This document shows, one piece after another, positions 7,720 to 15,609 of a DNA stretch of 64,000 bases. The first letter of the stretch is position 1. Each line of letters starts with the position of its first letter. The position numbers and the translations under genes are program-made. The notes under the pieces were generated by a model, which worked only from the letters and a program-made list of their open reading frames with translations, was not told where the DNA came from and did not search any database. The DNA lies in contig NZ_FOCL01000003.1 of assembly GCF_900110105.1 (NCBI RefSeq), positions 186,001 through 250,000 of the forward strand, read 5' to 3'. Origin of the DNA: Mucilaginibacter gossypiicola. GTDB lineage: Bacteria > Bacteroidota > Bacteroidia > Sphingobacteriales > Sphingobacteriaceae.

Positions 7720-8673
7720 TCACAACAAATACTCCCCAGCCTTACCATACTTCTCCAGCTGCCTGATCCCGGTACTTGAGATATGCTCAAACTCCATATC
7801 GCAAAAAATGGCGGTTACGCTAATATGCTTACCACCTAACTCCTGCAGGTAGCGGTATTGGTTAAGTTCGTATTGCAGATCCGATCCGTTTCTTAATCCG
7901 CGGATGATAGTAATATCATAATCCAGGCTATCCACAAATTCGGTAAGCAACCCCTCGTAAGTTTCAGTTTGCCGGTACTTTAATATCTCCGGCAATTCAT
8001 AGGTAGCTTTATCCTTACCCGGATTAACGCCACGGGCAATGATCACCTTATCAAAAATACGCTCTGCTTTTTGGAGTATATTGTAATGTCCTTTATGGAA
8101 AGGGTTAAAGCTTCCCGGGTATACTGCAATGCGGGGTTTATAGTTTTCTACATAGCTTATCAAATAATCCAGGGCAGGATTATGAATTTCCTGCTGTAAA
8201 CTTTTTAATACCTCTACCCTTTTCTCCCGGTAAATTTTGTGATCAACAAATTGAAACTCTTTAAAGATCTGCTTTTCATAAACCAACAGCTTGTCAAAGG
8301 ACTGGCTTAATATATTAAGATCAGCAGTGCTGAATACTTCTGATAACACCGAACCGGGCTTATGATGTTTGGTATCCAGTATGATATCTACTACAAGAGA
8401 CTTAAGCGCGCTATCCCCGGCGAATACTTCATTAAAATACCGCGCCGAATCTTCTTCATTGGTGCCAGATGTCGGATCATAAATAACGTCATGAAAAATA
8501 GTGGCGAGAAACAATACATCGTTATCTCCGTAGCCCCGGCTTTCCAATTGCTGCCAAATGTCGTCAAGATGGTCGAGGGTATGGTAAAAACGATGGGCTT
8601 CACGATAGCGGTTTAACACAGTTTCTTCAATACCAAGTTTTGTTAACCGGTCTGTTTGCTCTGTAATTTTCAT
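7720..8673 (-). CDS. HD-domain hydrolase fused to CoaD-like adenylyltransferase
   Basis: A two-domain protein of 317 residues. Residues 1-175 look like a small HD-superfamily phosphohydrolase of the COG4339 type: RFYHTLDHL (29-37), FHDVIYDP with the HD pair at 61-62, and DTKHH (100-104). Residues 180-317 are a cytidylyltransferase-like nucleotidyltransferase close to pantetheine-phosphate adenylyltransferase: VYPGSFNPFHKGH (184-196) carries the T/HxGH motif, then TIIRGLRNGSDLQYE (255-269) and HISSTGIRQL (297-306). If it is the cell's CoaD it makes dephospho-CoA from 4'-phosphopantetheine and ATP. The start ATG at 8673 is preferred over a TTG 21 nt upstream. Normal CoaD is about 160 residues with no HD domain, so the fusion is unusual. 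Confidence 0.82.
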   Translation of the reverse strand: MKITEQTDRLTKLGIEETVLNRYREAHRFYHTLDHLDDIWQQLESRGYGDNDVLFLATIFHDVIYDPTSGTNEEDSARYFNEVFAGDSALKSLVVDIILDTKHHKPGSVLSEVFSTADLNILSQSFDKLLVYEKQIFKEFQFVDHKIYREKRVEVLKSLQQEIHNPALDYLISYVENYKPRIAVYPGSFNPFHKGHYNILQKAERIFDKVIIARGVNPGKDKATYELPEILKYRQTETYEGLLTEFVDSLDYDITIIRGLRNGSDLQYELNQYRYLQELGGKHISVTAIFCDMEFEHISSTGIRQLEKYGKAGEYLL

Positions 8674-8712
8674 AGCGGTAAGCTTAGTTCGCAATTTAGA
8701 AAAACTTGATTA

Positions 8713-10950
8713 CTACTCCATAATTAAAGCCTTTGCTTTTTCAAGCGGCTCGTCAATTCCGGCTTTGATACCCTTAATAGTAGGTTTTACTACAATGTCA
8801 ATTTTCACACCCTTTCGCTGGGTTTGAGTTCCATCAGGATATAATATTCCTATTCCCGAAAACAGGGTACTTATACCACCAGGCAAAATAATTCGCGATA
8901 CATTACCATCTGCTCCGGCTGTTGTACTGCCAATAACCTTTACATGAGGAGAACTTTGAAAAGCCATGGTAGTATACTCGGCCTCACTTTGTGATTGTTC
9001 GTTCACAATCACTATCACTTTGCCTTTATAAGAATTACCATCTGGCTTGATGTCCAGCTTCGGCGTTTCTACAAATAATCCAGGCTGATTAATACTTCCA
9101 TTTGTGAATTTAACAAATGGCGTCGAACCTGATTTAATGTAGGCACCGAATGTAAATGGCATAAATTCAGAAGGATAACAACGCATATCAATGATAATCC
9201 CCTTGGTATTCTTAAACATCTCCCTGATAGCAGGTAGATTTGCATCGTGGTATTTTGCAGGATACAAATACCCGATATTTTCATTAATTAAATAATAACC
9301 GGGATCTTTAACGCTGATATTGCCGGCATTCATTAAGCCAATCTTTGAAACAAGCTTACCTTCGATAGCAGCATTTAAAATATTTCCACGCCGTTTTATC
9401 GTAATTTCAAAATGCGGATTATTACTCCTTAACAAATAATTGTAAGGCATATCTCTTAACTGAGTGGTATAATTGGAGGCGGCAGTTATAGGCAGATATT
9501 TTCTGATCAGTTCTTCAACCGTAACACCATTAATTTTGGTTATCACATCCCCTATCTTAAAGCTTTCTTTAACAGCAACCGAATCAGATTCAAAACCAGT
9601 TATGACTAATTTATTTTCCACAAAACCAGCTTTAAAGGATGGTCTGTATTTACCACGATAAGCTTCCAACTCTGCATTGCCACTCCAGATATTGGCGTGG
9701 GTATCATGAATACTACTGATAAGCTTGAGCGTGGTGAGTATATATTCTGTCGAATTTTTATCATTCACAAACTGCGGAATAAACTCTGGCAAAGTTTGGT
9801 TCCAATCTTTGCCTATCAAATGCTTATAAGGAAAAAAGTACTGCACCATATTCCAATATTTAAACAGGCAAAGCAAGCGGCAACCTGCATCCGGATATTT
9901 TATGTTGTAATATCCGCTTTCGTGATCAAATATTGGATTACCTATTCCCGTCATGCCTATGTAGTAGCTTTCAGTGATTTTATGGTTATCTAAAATAGTT
10001 TGGAGTTTGTCGGTAAATGACTTATTGAGTACCGAATGATCAAAGATGTTTCCATAATTGGCTATGGGCTTAACCTTACTATCCGTATTGGGTTTACAGT
10101 TATCACAAGCGTTCACTTTACCAAGCTTATCAGTCCATTGCTCAAGAACCTTGCTTAACTCGTTATTACTACGGGCCTTGATAACATCCGGCATCACCCT
10201 AAAAAGCTCCGCGTCCATATTATAGTTGCCTTTTGCGATTTCAGGGTGGTGATATTTCAAAAAGCCCCAAACCTGGCCAAGCAACTTTAAGTTAATAATT
10301 ACTTGTGGATCAAGTACAATGGCATTAATGCCAGATCCACGTATAAATGCAGTATCCATGTCAGCTTTAAGCCGGATAACTTTTTTAGGCACAGCATTTT
10401 CAATGGGTTTCCCGTCAACAAATAGTTCAATATTATCGAACCAAATTTTCCCCTTACCTGCCAGGAGCGCGCCGCCAACTATATTGATAGCCTTTTGGCT
10501 ATTGTAAGGCAGTTTAATGCTATATTGTTTCCAATCGGTTGTGCCATGTATATTTTGCCCTTGCATATTGTCAAAAGCGGATGTACCATCAATCCGAAGC
10601 CAAAAACCAGCGAAACCTCCGTTTACTCCTTCGGTTTTCAGATAACCTCTCAGTTCTACCTCACTACCTTCAAACGTCTTGGGGATAGCAAAGGTAAAAG
10701 CACCAAACCCGACAGTGTCTGTTGTGGATGCGATGGAAAGTGCGTATTTGCCATGCTGCACGGTGCTGCTATCTAAGGCGAATTTGTAATTCTTCCCATC
10801 AGAGTGCATCCAGCCGACCGGGTATTTACTTACATAATTAATTCGCTCAAAGTCACCGTTAAATTCATCTTGGGAATTTTGACCAATAGATTTACCACAA
10901 CTAAATAAAAAGGATATGAAAAGACATAAAAGCACCGGGAAGTTTTTCAT
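8713..10950 (-). CDS. S41 family peptidase, predicted lipoprotein
   Basis: 745 residues. The N-terminus has a hydrophobic signal ending FLFSC, a lipobox with Cys18, so it is likely anchored in the envelope. Residues about 30-185 form a beta-sandwich like a carbohydrate-binding module (EVELRGYLKTEG, KIWFDNIELFVDG). A PDZ-like segment follows (SFKIGDVITKINGVTVEELI), then the S41/tail-specific protease core: KGIIIDMRCYPSE and VIVNEQSQSEAEY, in which Ser655 aligns with the catalytic serine of the tricorn/CtpA group. Related proteins in this phylum are annotated only as S41 peptidases. M61 and S9 peptidases lie upstream on the same strand, but they are separated by hairpins and are not clearly one operon. 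Confidence 0.87.
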   Translation of the reverse strand: MKNFPVLLCLFISFLFSCGKSIGQNSQDEFNGDFERINYVSKYPVGWMHSDGKNYKFALDSSTVQHGKYALSIASTTDTVGFGAFTFAIPKTFEGSEVELRGYLKTEGVNGGFAGFWLRIDGTSAFDNMQGQNIHGTTDWKQYSIKLPYNSQKAINIVGGALLAGKGKIWFDNIELFVDGKPIENAVPKKVIRLKADMDTAFIRGSGINAIVLDPQVIINLKLLGQVWGFLKYHHPEIAKGNYNMDAELFRVMPDVIKARSNNELSKVLEQWTDKLGKVNACDNCKPNTDSKVKPIANYGNIFDHSVLNKSFTDKLQTILDNHKITESYYIGMTGIGNPIFDHESGYYNIKYPDAGCRLLCLFKYWNMVQYFFPYKHLIGKDWNQTLPEFIPQFVNDKNSTEYILTTLKLISSIHDTHANIWSGNAELEAYRGKYRPSFKAGFVENKLVITGFESDSVAVKESFKIGDVITKINGVTVEELIRKYLPITAASNYTTQLRDMPYNYLLRSNNPHFEITIKRRGNILNAAIEGKLVSKIGLMNAGNISVKDPGYYLINENIGYLYPAKYHDANLPAIREMFKNTKGIIIDMRCYPSEFMPFTFGAYIKSGSTPFVKFTNGSINQPGLFVETPKLDIKPDGNSYKGKVIVIVNEQSQSEAEYTTMAFQSSPHVKVIGSTTAGADGNVSRIILPGGISTLFSGIGILYPDGTQTQRKGVKIDIVVKPTIKGIKAGIDEPLEKAKALIME

Positions 10951-10986
10951 TGATTTGGATAGGTTAAGTTTATATTGAAACCAAAA

Positions 10987-11032
10987 CGCTAATTTTTATG
11001 ATTTAATGTACATTAAATCATAAAAATTAGCG
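10987..11032. repeat. Perfect 46-bp palindrome
   Basis: The left half runs CGCTAATTTTTATGATTTAA and then TGT, and the right half is its exact reverse complement, centred on GTAC with no loop. It lies between the M61 stop and the S41 start (both minus strand). It may terminate M61 transcription or form a cruciform. The length and perfection go beyond an ordinary terminator. Confidence 0.85.
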
Positions 11033-11069
11033 TGTACCTGATCTTATAACAAAAACGCCTGATAAATCG

Positions 11070-12872
11070 CTACTTCCCTTCTGTCCAGCTTTTAAAAATG
11101 GCAGCCTGCAGCGGATCAGGATTTGGCAACGGCGTTATTTTAAATGTCTTTTCCCTCAGCCTGCCTAAAACAATGGTTACGTCTTTTCTTTCGCCATTCT
11201 TTAGCAAACCCAGTGTTAAGCTATCTCCGGTGTTTTTTGTTTCGAAAGCTTTGAAGAGCACATCCTTTGTTGCAGGTGCACCATCAACCGTAAGTATAAC
11301 CGTACGGCCTCTGATACCTTTATCCCAGGCGGGTGATTTATAAGCAACAGTGTTGATCCGGAGGGTATCGCCCTGCTGCCTTACATTAAGGCCGGCCCAT
11401 GATTCGGAAACTACTTTAGTTACTGTATCTACAGCTAAACCACCATAAGCAAAATACTTAGGATAATCCGGTGGTTTAACAGTCGATGCATATTCAAACA
11501 CCTCTGTTAAAGACACACCGGCCATTTTTTCGCATTCGTTCCTGAACTCCTGCTCTGTAAAACCACGGTTTAACTTTTTGTAATATTTATAGTAAAGCAA
11601 ACGCATTACATCATCAAGCGTCTTTTTGTTTTGCGTAGCGTGGCGAATACTAAAATCAAGCATCAGGCCCAAAATTGGCCCTTTATCATAGTAGGAAATG
11701 GTTTTGTTAAAGTCATCGCCCTGTCGGCCATTAGGCCCGTCATCCCATGTATTATAACTGGCTTGCGTTGCCGATTGATATAAATGCCCCGGCTCGTTTT
11801 CGTAATTACGCAGGTTGTTCTGAAAATCACCAAACATATCTTCATTGGTCATTAGGCCGGCATGCCTCGTGATCATGTACTCATAATAAACGGTAAATCC
11901 TTCCGATACCCAAAGCATATTGGTATGGTTCTCTTTCGAATAATCAAACGGGCCAAGCTCAACCGGCCTGATGCGCTTGACATTGTAATGGTGAAAATAT
12001 TCGTGTGCTATAAAATTGTAAAGCTTTTTGCGGGCTTCGGCCGTATTAAAACCTTCGCCACCGCTGAAGCTTAATGAGGTTGAGTTTAAGTGCTCAATAC
12101 CGCCGCCGCCTGCACCTATCGACAGAAAAGTATAATGCGTATAAGGTATTTCGCCAATAATATTACTGCCGGTTACTACAATCTTTTTCAGATCGTCCAT
12201 AAATCCCTGCCTGTCGAAAGCGGGCAGCTTATAACCGATAAAGTTATGTGGTTTGTTTTGCACGCTGAAAGGTGGTAAAACTTCCAGTTCGCCCATTAAA
12301 AACGGACTGTCATAAAGCACATCAAAATCGGCTGCTTTATAAACATGGTATTGTCCTTTAAGCGTATCCAAACCGGTAGCCACCAAATCTTTCCATTTGC
12401 TGTATGGTTTCATTTTAATGGTAACCGGGTGGCGTAATTCCTGCTCAAGGTACATGAACAAACCGCCTGGAGTGATATAACCACGTGTTTCATCCAAATA
12501 AACATTGCCTACAAAGGGAACAACAGCCTTTACATCATACGAGATCTTAACATCCCCCGCCGAAGGGTTGGCAACCTTCCAGACATCTTTAGTTGATTTA
12601 TCAAATTTCAGCGGATTACCTTTTACATCAGTGACGGTAAAATTTTGCACAGCGCCTGCAAAATCTATCAGTTGATAATAGCCGGGTGTCCAAACGCACA
12701 TTTTAAAATCGAGCGTTTTCAGGTGGGTTTTATTGGTGAGCTCAACGTGATACAAATGATCGGCGGCCTTTTCCATCGACACCGAATATTGCATACTAAC
12801 AGGCTGCTGAGCCAAAGCGCCCGCGTAAAAAAACAGGCTAAATAATAGGGTTAACTTAGATACTAATTTCAT
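11070..12872 (-). CDS. M61 family metallopeptidase with PDZ domain
   Basis: 600 residues with an Ala-rich signal peptide ending GALAQ. The M61 (glycyl aminopeptidase) fold is seen in order: N-terminal beta domain with WTPGYYQLIDFAG, GGGGIEHLNSTSL, the gluzincin zinc motif HEYFH at 290-294 followed by YNVKRIRP, and LWVSEGFTVYYEY carrying the third zinc ligand Glu. A PDZ domain occupies about residues 485-570 (NTVAYKSPAWDKGIRGRTVI). It is likely periplasmic or envelope-located and removes N-terminal residues from peptides. The 119-nt gap to the S41 gene downstream holds a perfect palindrome. Confidence 0.92.
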   Translation of the reverse strand: MKLVSKLTLLFSLFFYAGALAQQPVSMQYSVSMEKAADHLYHVELTNKTHLKTLDFKMCVWTPGYYQLIDFAGAVQNFTVTDVKGNPLKFDKSTKDVWKVANPSAGDVKISYDVKAVVPFVGNVYLDETRGYITPGGLFMYLEQELRHPVTIKMKPYSKWKDLVATGLDTLKGQYHVYKAADFDVLYDSPFLMGELEVLPPFSVQNKPHNFIGYKLPAFDRQGFMDDLKKIVVTGSNIIGEIPYTHYTFLSIGAGGGGIEHLNSTSLSFSGGEGFNTAEARKKLYNFIAHEYFHHYNVKRIRPVELGPFDYSKENHTNMLWVSEGFTVYYEYMITRHAGLMTNEDMFGDFQNNLRNYENEPGHLYQSATQASYNTWDDGPNGRQGDDFNKTISYYDKGPILGLMLDFSIRHATQNKKTLDDVMRLLYYKYYKKLNRGFTEQEFRNECEKMAGVSLTEVFEYASTVKPPDYPKYFAYGGLAVDTVTKVVSESWAGLNVRQQGDTLRINTVAYKSPAWDKGIRGRTVILTVDGAPATKDVLFKAFETKNTGDSLTLGLLKNGERKDVTIVLGRLREKTFKITPLPNPDPLQAAIFKSWTEGK

Positions 12873-12996
12873 TACCGCAGAGGATTTTGCCCAATATAAT
12901 AAACGAGGATTTATTTATTCGGCCACTTATCGGAATTTAGCCTGAAAGATGTAGGGATTTATTTAGGGGAGATAAAATTGATGGAGAGGTTTGTGA

Positions 12997-13029
12997 AGAC
13001 TTACGAAGTTTTGAAAACTTCGTAAGTCT
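12997..13029. repeat. 33-bp palindromic repeat, copy 1
   Basis: Sixteen-base arms AGACTTACGAAGTTTT and AAAACTTCGTAAGTCT flank a single central base (G). The same element with central A is at 33409-33441. It sits between the S9 and M61 genes. Confidence 0.85.
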
Positions 13030-13074
13030 GACTTCCAATATAAAGTCATTATCGCGGCGGTATTGTCTTTTATC

Positions 13075-13112
13075 AAAACCACTCACCAGTCAACCCAATC
13101 AACCACTCACCT
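13075..13112. repeat. TCAACCACTCACC short repeat, copy 2 (duplicated)
   Basis: AACCACTCACC occurs twice here, separated by AGTCAACCCAATC, just past the S9 peptidase stop. It is like the copies at 7684-7716 and 15515-15540, which also follow minus-strand genes. Confidence 0.5.
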
Positions 13113-15255
13113 ATTTCTCTATCCCCTCCAGTGCAAACAAAAACGCGTAATTCAAGGCTTCTTCCTTTAAATAATCAAACCTGCCCGATGCGCCACCATG
13201 GCCATAATCCATATTGGTATGCAACATCAGCACATTGTTATCCGTTTTGTCGGCACGTAACTTAGCCACCCATTTGGCGGGTTCAAAATACTGCACCTGG
13301 CTGTCATGTAAGCCGGTTATCACCAGCATGTTTGGATAGGCTTTCTTCTCCACGTTTTCATAGGGCGAATAGCTTTTCATGTATTTATAAGCGTCCTCAT
13401 TTTTAGGATTGCCCCATTCATCAAACTCGTTAGTGGTTAGCGGGATGCTTTCATCAAGCATGGTATTTACCACATCAACAAAAGGAACTTCGGCGATGAT
13501 CCCATGCCACAGATCCGGAGCCATATTGGCTACCGCGCCCATCAGCAAGCCGCCGGCGCTGCCACCTTCGGCATACAGGTGTTCTTTGCTTGTATATTTT
13601 TGATCGATAAGGTATTTACCGCAATCAATGAAATCGGTAAAGGTATTTTTCTTTTTCATCAGTTTGCCGTCCAGGTACCATTGCCGCCCCATCTCCTGCC
13701 CGCCGCGGATCCCGGCCATCGCAAAAACAAATCCCCTATCCAGCAAACTTAGCCTTGCGCTCGAAAAGTAAACGTCATTGGTATAGCCATAAGATCCATA
13801 GCCGTAAAGCAGCAGCGGCGCTTTGCCATTCTTATCAAACCCTTTTTTGTAAACTAATGATATCGGGACTTTGGTACCATCTGTTGCGGTTGCATAAAGG
13901 CGCTCGGTTACATAATCATCAGCTTTGTAGCCACCCAAAACCTCCTGCTGCTTCATCAATTTGGAGGCTTTTGTATCCATGTTATAATCAAAGGTTGATG
14001 ATGGCGTGGTAAGCGAGGTATAACCATACCTTAATACCTTACTGTTATAATCAGGATTAGCACCTACATAAATAGCATAGGCAGCTTCTTTAAAGTCAAC
14101 ATAATGTTCTGTACCCGATGTGAGGTTACGCACCCTGAACTGGTTCAATCCATTTTTTCGCTCAGTTATCACAATGTAATCCCTAAATTCTTCAACACCT
14201 TCCAGCAACACATCTTTACGGTGAGGAAGCACTTCCTTCCAATTGCTGCTTTCGGTTTTATCAAGCGGGCATTCCATCAGCTTAAAATTGATGGCATTTT
14301 GGTTGGTCACTATCAAAAATTTATCGGCCAGTGCAGTTACACTATACAATACATCTTTAATGCGTGGCTGAAATACCTTAAATGCTTCGTTTGGCTTACC
14401 TGCATCCAGGTACCTGAACTCGGATGATAAAGTAGCCCTCGATTCGATAAAAATATAATCACCCGATTTTGATTTATCTACGCCGATATAGTTTGATTTA
14501 TCTTTTTCTTCGTAAACAACCGCATCTGCCTCTTTAGCGCCTAAAGTATGGCGCTTAATTTTTTCTGTAAGCAGTGTTTCAGGATTCTTCGCCGTATAAA
14601 ACAATGTCTTATTGTCCTTGGCCCAAACAGATCCGCCGCTGGTATTAATTATAGCATCGGGATATATTTCGGCAGTTTCCAGGTTTTTGATATGAATGGT
14701 ATACTGCCTGCGCGATACCATGTCAATACCATAAGCCAGTAGTTTATTGTCCGGGCTGATATTAAACCCATTGGCCGAATAGTAACTATGCCCCTTGGCC
14801 ATTTCATCCACATCAAGCAGTACCTCTTCCTTAGCATCAAGGCTACCTTTTTTACGGCAGTATTTGTAATATTCCTTTCCTTCGTCGGTACGGGAGTAAT
14901 AATAATACCCGTTTTTAAATACCGGTACCGATTCATCTTTCTCCTTAATCCTTGCTTTCATTTCATCAAACAATGTCTTCTGAAAGTTTTTCGTACCGTT
15001 CATCATGGTATCCTGGTAAGCGTTTTCGGCTTTCAGATAGTCTACAGCTTTGGTACTGTCCGGACCTTTCTTAAAGTAGTCGATCATCCAGTAATAATTA
15101 TCGGTAACGGTATCATTATGGATGGTGCGGATATGCGGTTTAATTTCGGCGACAGGCGGTTTTACATCGGGCCATTTATACATAGTAGTTTCTGTTTTTT
15201 GTTTGCACGAAGCGGCAAAGATCAAAATACTTACCGGGATAATGATTTTTTTCAT
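13111..15255 (-). CDS. S9 family prolyl oligopeptidase (oligopeptidase B-like), lipoprotein
   Basis: 714 residues. The signal MKKIIIPVSILIFAASC ends with a lipobox cysteine at 17. The N-terminal seven-bladed propeller begins KPHIRTIHNDTVTDNYYWM, typical of PtrB/POP enzymes. The C-terminal alpha/beta hydrolase has the catalytic triad: Ser566 in GGSAGGLLMG, Asp651 in GLHDSQVQYFEP, and His686 in DYGHGGASGRF. It cleaves short peptides, in the oligopeptidase B group after basic residues; specificity is inferred from family only. As a lipoprotein it would act in the envelope, unlike cytosolic E. coli PtrB. Confidence 0.93.
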   Translation of the reverse strand: MKKIIIPVSILIFAASCKQKTETTMYKWPDVKPPVAEIKPHIRTIHNDTVTDNYYWMIDYFKKGPDSTKAVDYLKAENAYQDTMMNGTKNFQKTLFDEMKARIKEKDESVPVFKNGYYYYSRTDEGKEYYKYCRKKGSLDAKEEVLLDVDEMAKGHSYYSANGFNISPDNKLLAYGIDMVSRRQYTIHIKNLETAEIYPDAIINTSGGSVWAKDNKTLFYTAKNPETLLTEKIKRHTLGAKEADAVVYEEKDKSNYIGVDKSKSGDYIFIESRATLSSEFRYLDAGKPNEAFKVFQPRIKDVLYSVTALADKFLIVTNQNAINFKLMECPLDKTESSNWKEVLPHRKDVLLEGVEEFRDYIVITERKNGLNQFRVRNLTSGTEHYVDFKEAAYAIYVGANPDYNSKVLRYGYTSLTTPSSTFDYNMDTKASKLMKQQEVLGGYKADDYVTERLYATATDGTKVPISLVYKKGFDKNGKAPLLLYGYGSYGYTNDVYFSSARLSLLDRGFVFAMAGIRGGQEMGRQWYLDGKLMKKKNTFTDFIDCGKYLIDQKYTSKEHLYAEGGSAGGLLMGAVANMAPDLWHGIIAEVPFVDVVNTMLDESIPLTTNEFDEWGNPKNEDAYKYMKSYSPYENVEKKAYPNMLVITGLHDSQVQYFEPAKWVAKLRADKTDNNVLMLHTNMDYGHGGASGRFDYLKEEALNYAFLFALEGIEK

Positions 15256-15285
15256 CGGATAAAAGGTTTAAAGTACTGAACCTAT

Positions 15286-15293
15286 TAAAGTTA
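15286..15293 (-). promoter_or_regulatory. -7-like element of the S9 peptidase gene
   Basis: The minus strand reads TAACTTTA (TAnnTTTG with one mismatch), 30 nt before the ATG. The rest of the 354-nt gap to ppc holds a small GC-rich hairpin (CGAGCG/CGCTCG at 15356-15371), a short TCAACC repeat, the ppc terminator and nothing else recognised. Confidence 0.3.
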
Positions 15294-15514
15294 GGCTTAA
15301 GAAATGGGAAAGGCAATAGAGGAAGTAAAATCAGACTGCATACAGTTGGCCCGGTCGAGCGTCTGCGCTCGCGTAACAACATTAAGAAAGTAAGCTTGGA
15401 CGCTCAAACTTATGGGAGGAAAACAACGGGAGGGGTTAGCAGGGTTAACAGAACTCGCCCCAATACAAACAATTAAAAATCAATATCTTAACAAAGCACA
15501 TAGTTAACACGAAA

Positions 15515-15540
15515 CCATTCACTTAATCAACCACTCACCT
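15515..15540. repeat. TCAACCACTCACC short repeat, copy 3
   Basis: CCATTCACTTAATCAACC followed by ACTCACCT matches the copy at 7684-7716 almost base for base. It lies just beyond the ppc terminator. Confidence 0.5.
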
Positions 15541-15547
15541 TCCCAAA

Positions 15548-15581
15548 ACAAAAAATCCACCTGCTATTGCTAACAGGTGGA
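15548..15581 (-). terminator. Terminator of ppc
   Basis: On the minus strand the arms TCCACCTG and CAGGTGGA with a 10-nt loop are followed by TTTTTTG, about 29 nt past the ppc stop. Confidence 0.85.
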
Positions 15582-15609
15582 CGGGGATATAAATTAAAAC
15601 AATAAACTA

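Noticed and set aside
8713..15255. One operon of three peptidases acting as a system
   Set aside because: The gaps contain a 46-bp palindrome and a 33-bp palindrome and vary from 119 to 238 nt, so separate transcription is more likely; shared strand alone is weak evidence.
14788..15279. 163-codon plus-strand ORF
   Set aside because: Fully antisense to the S9 peptidase; composition is that of a shadow frame.
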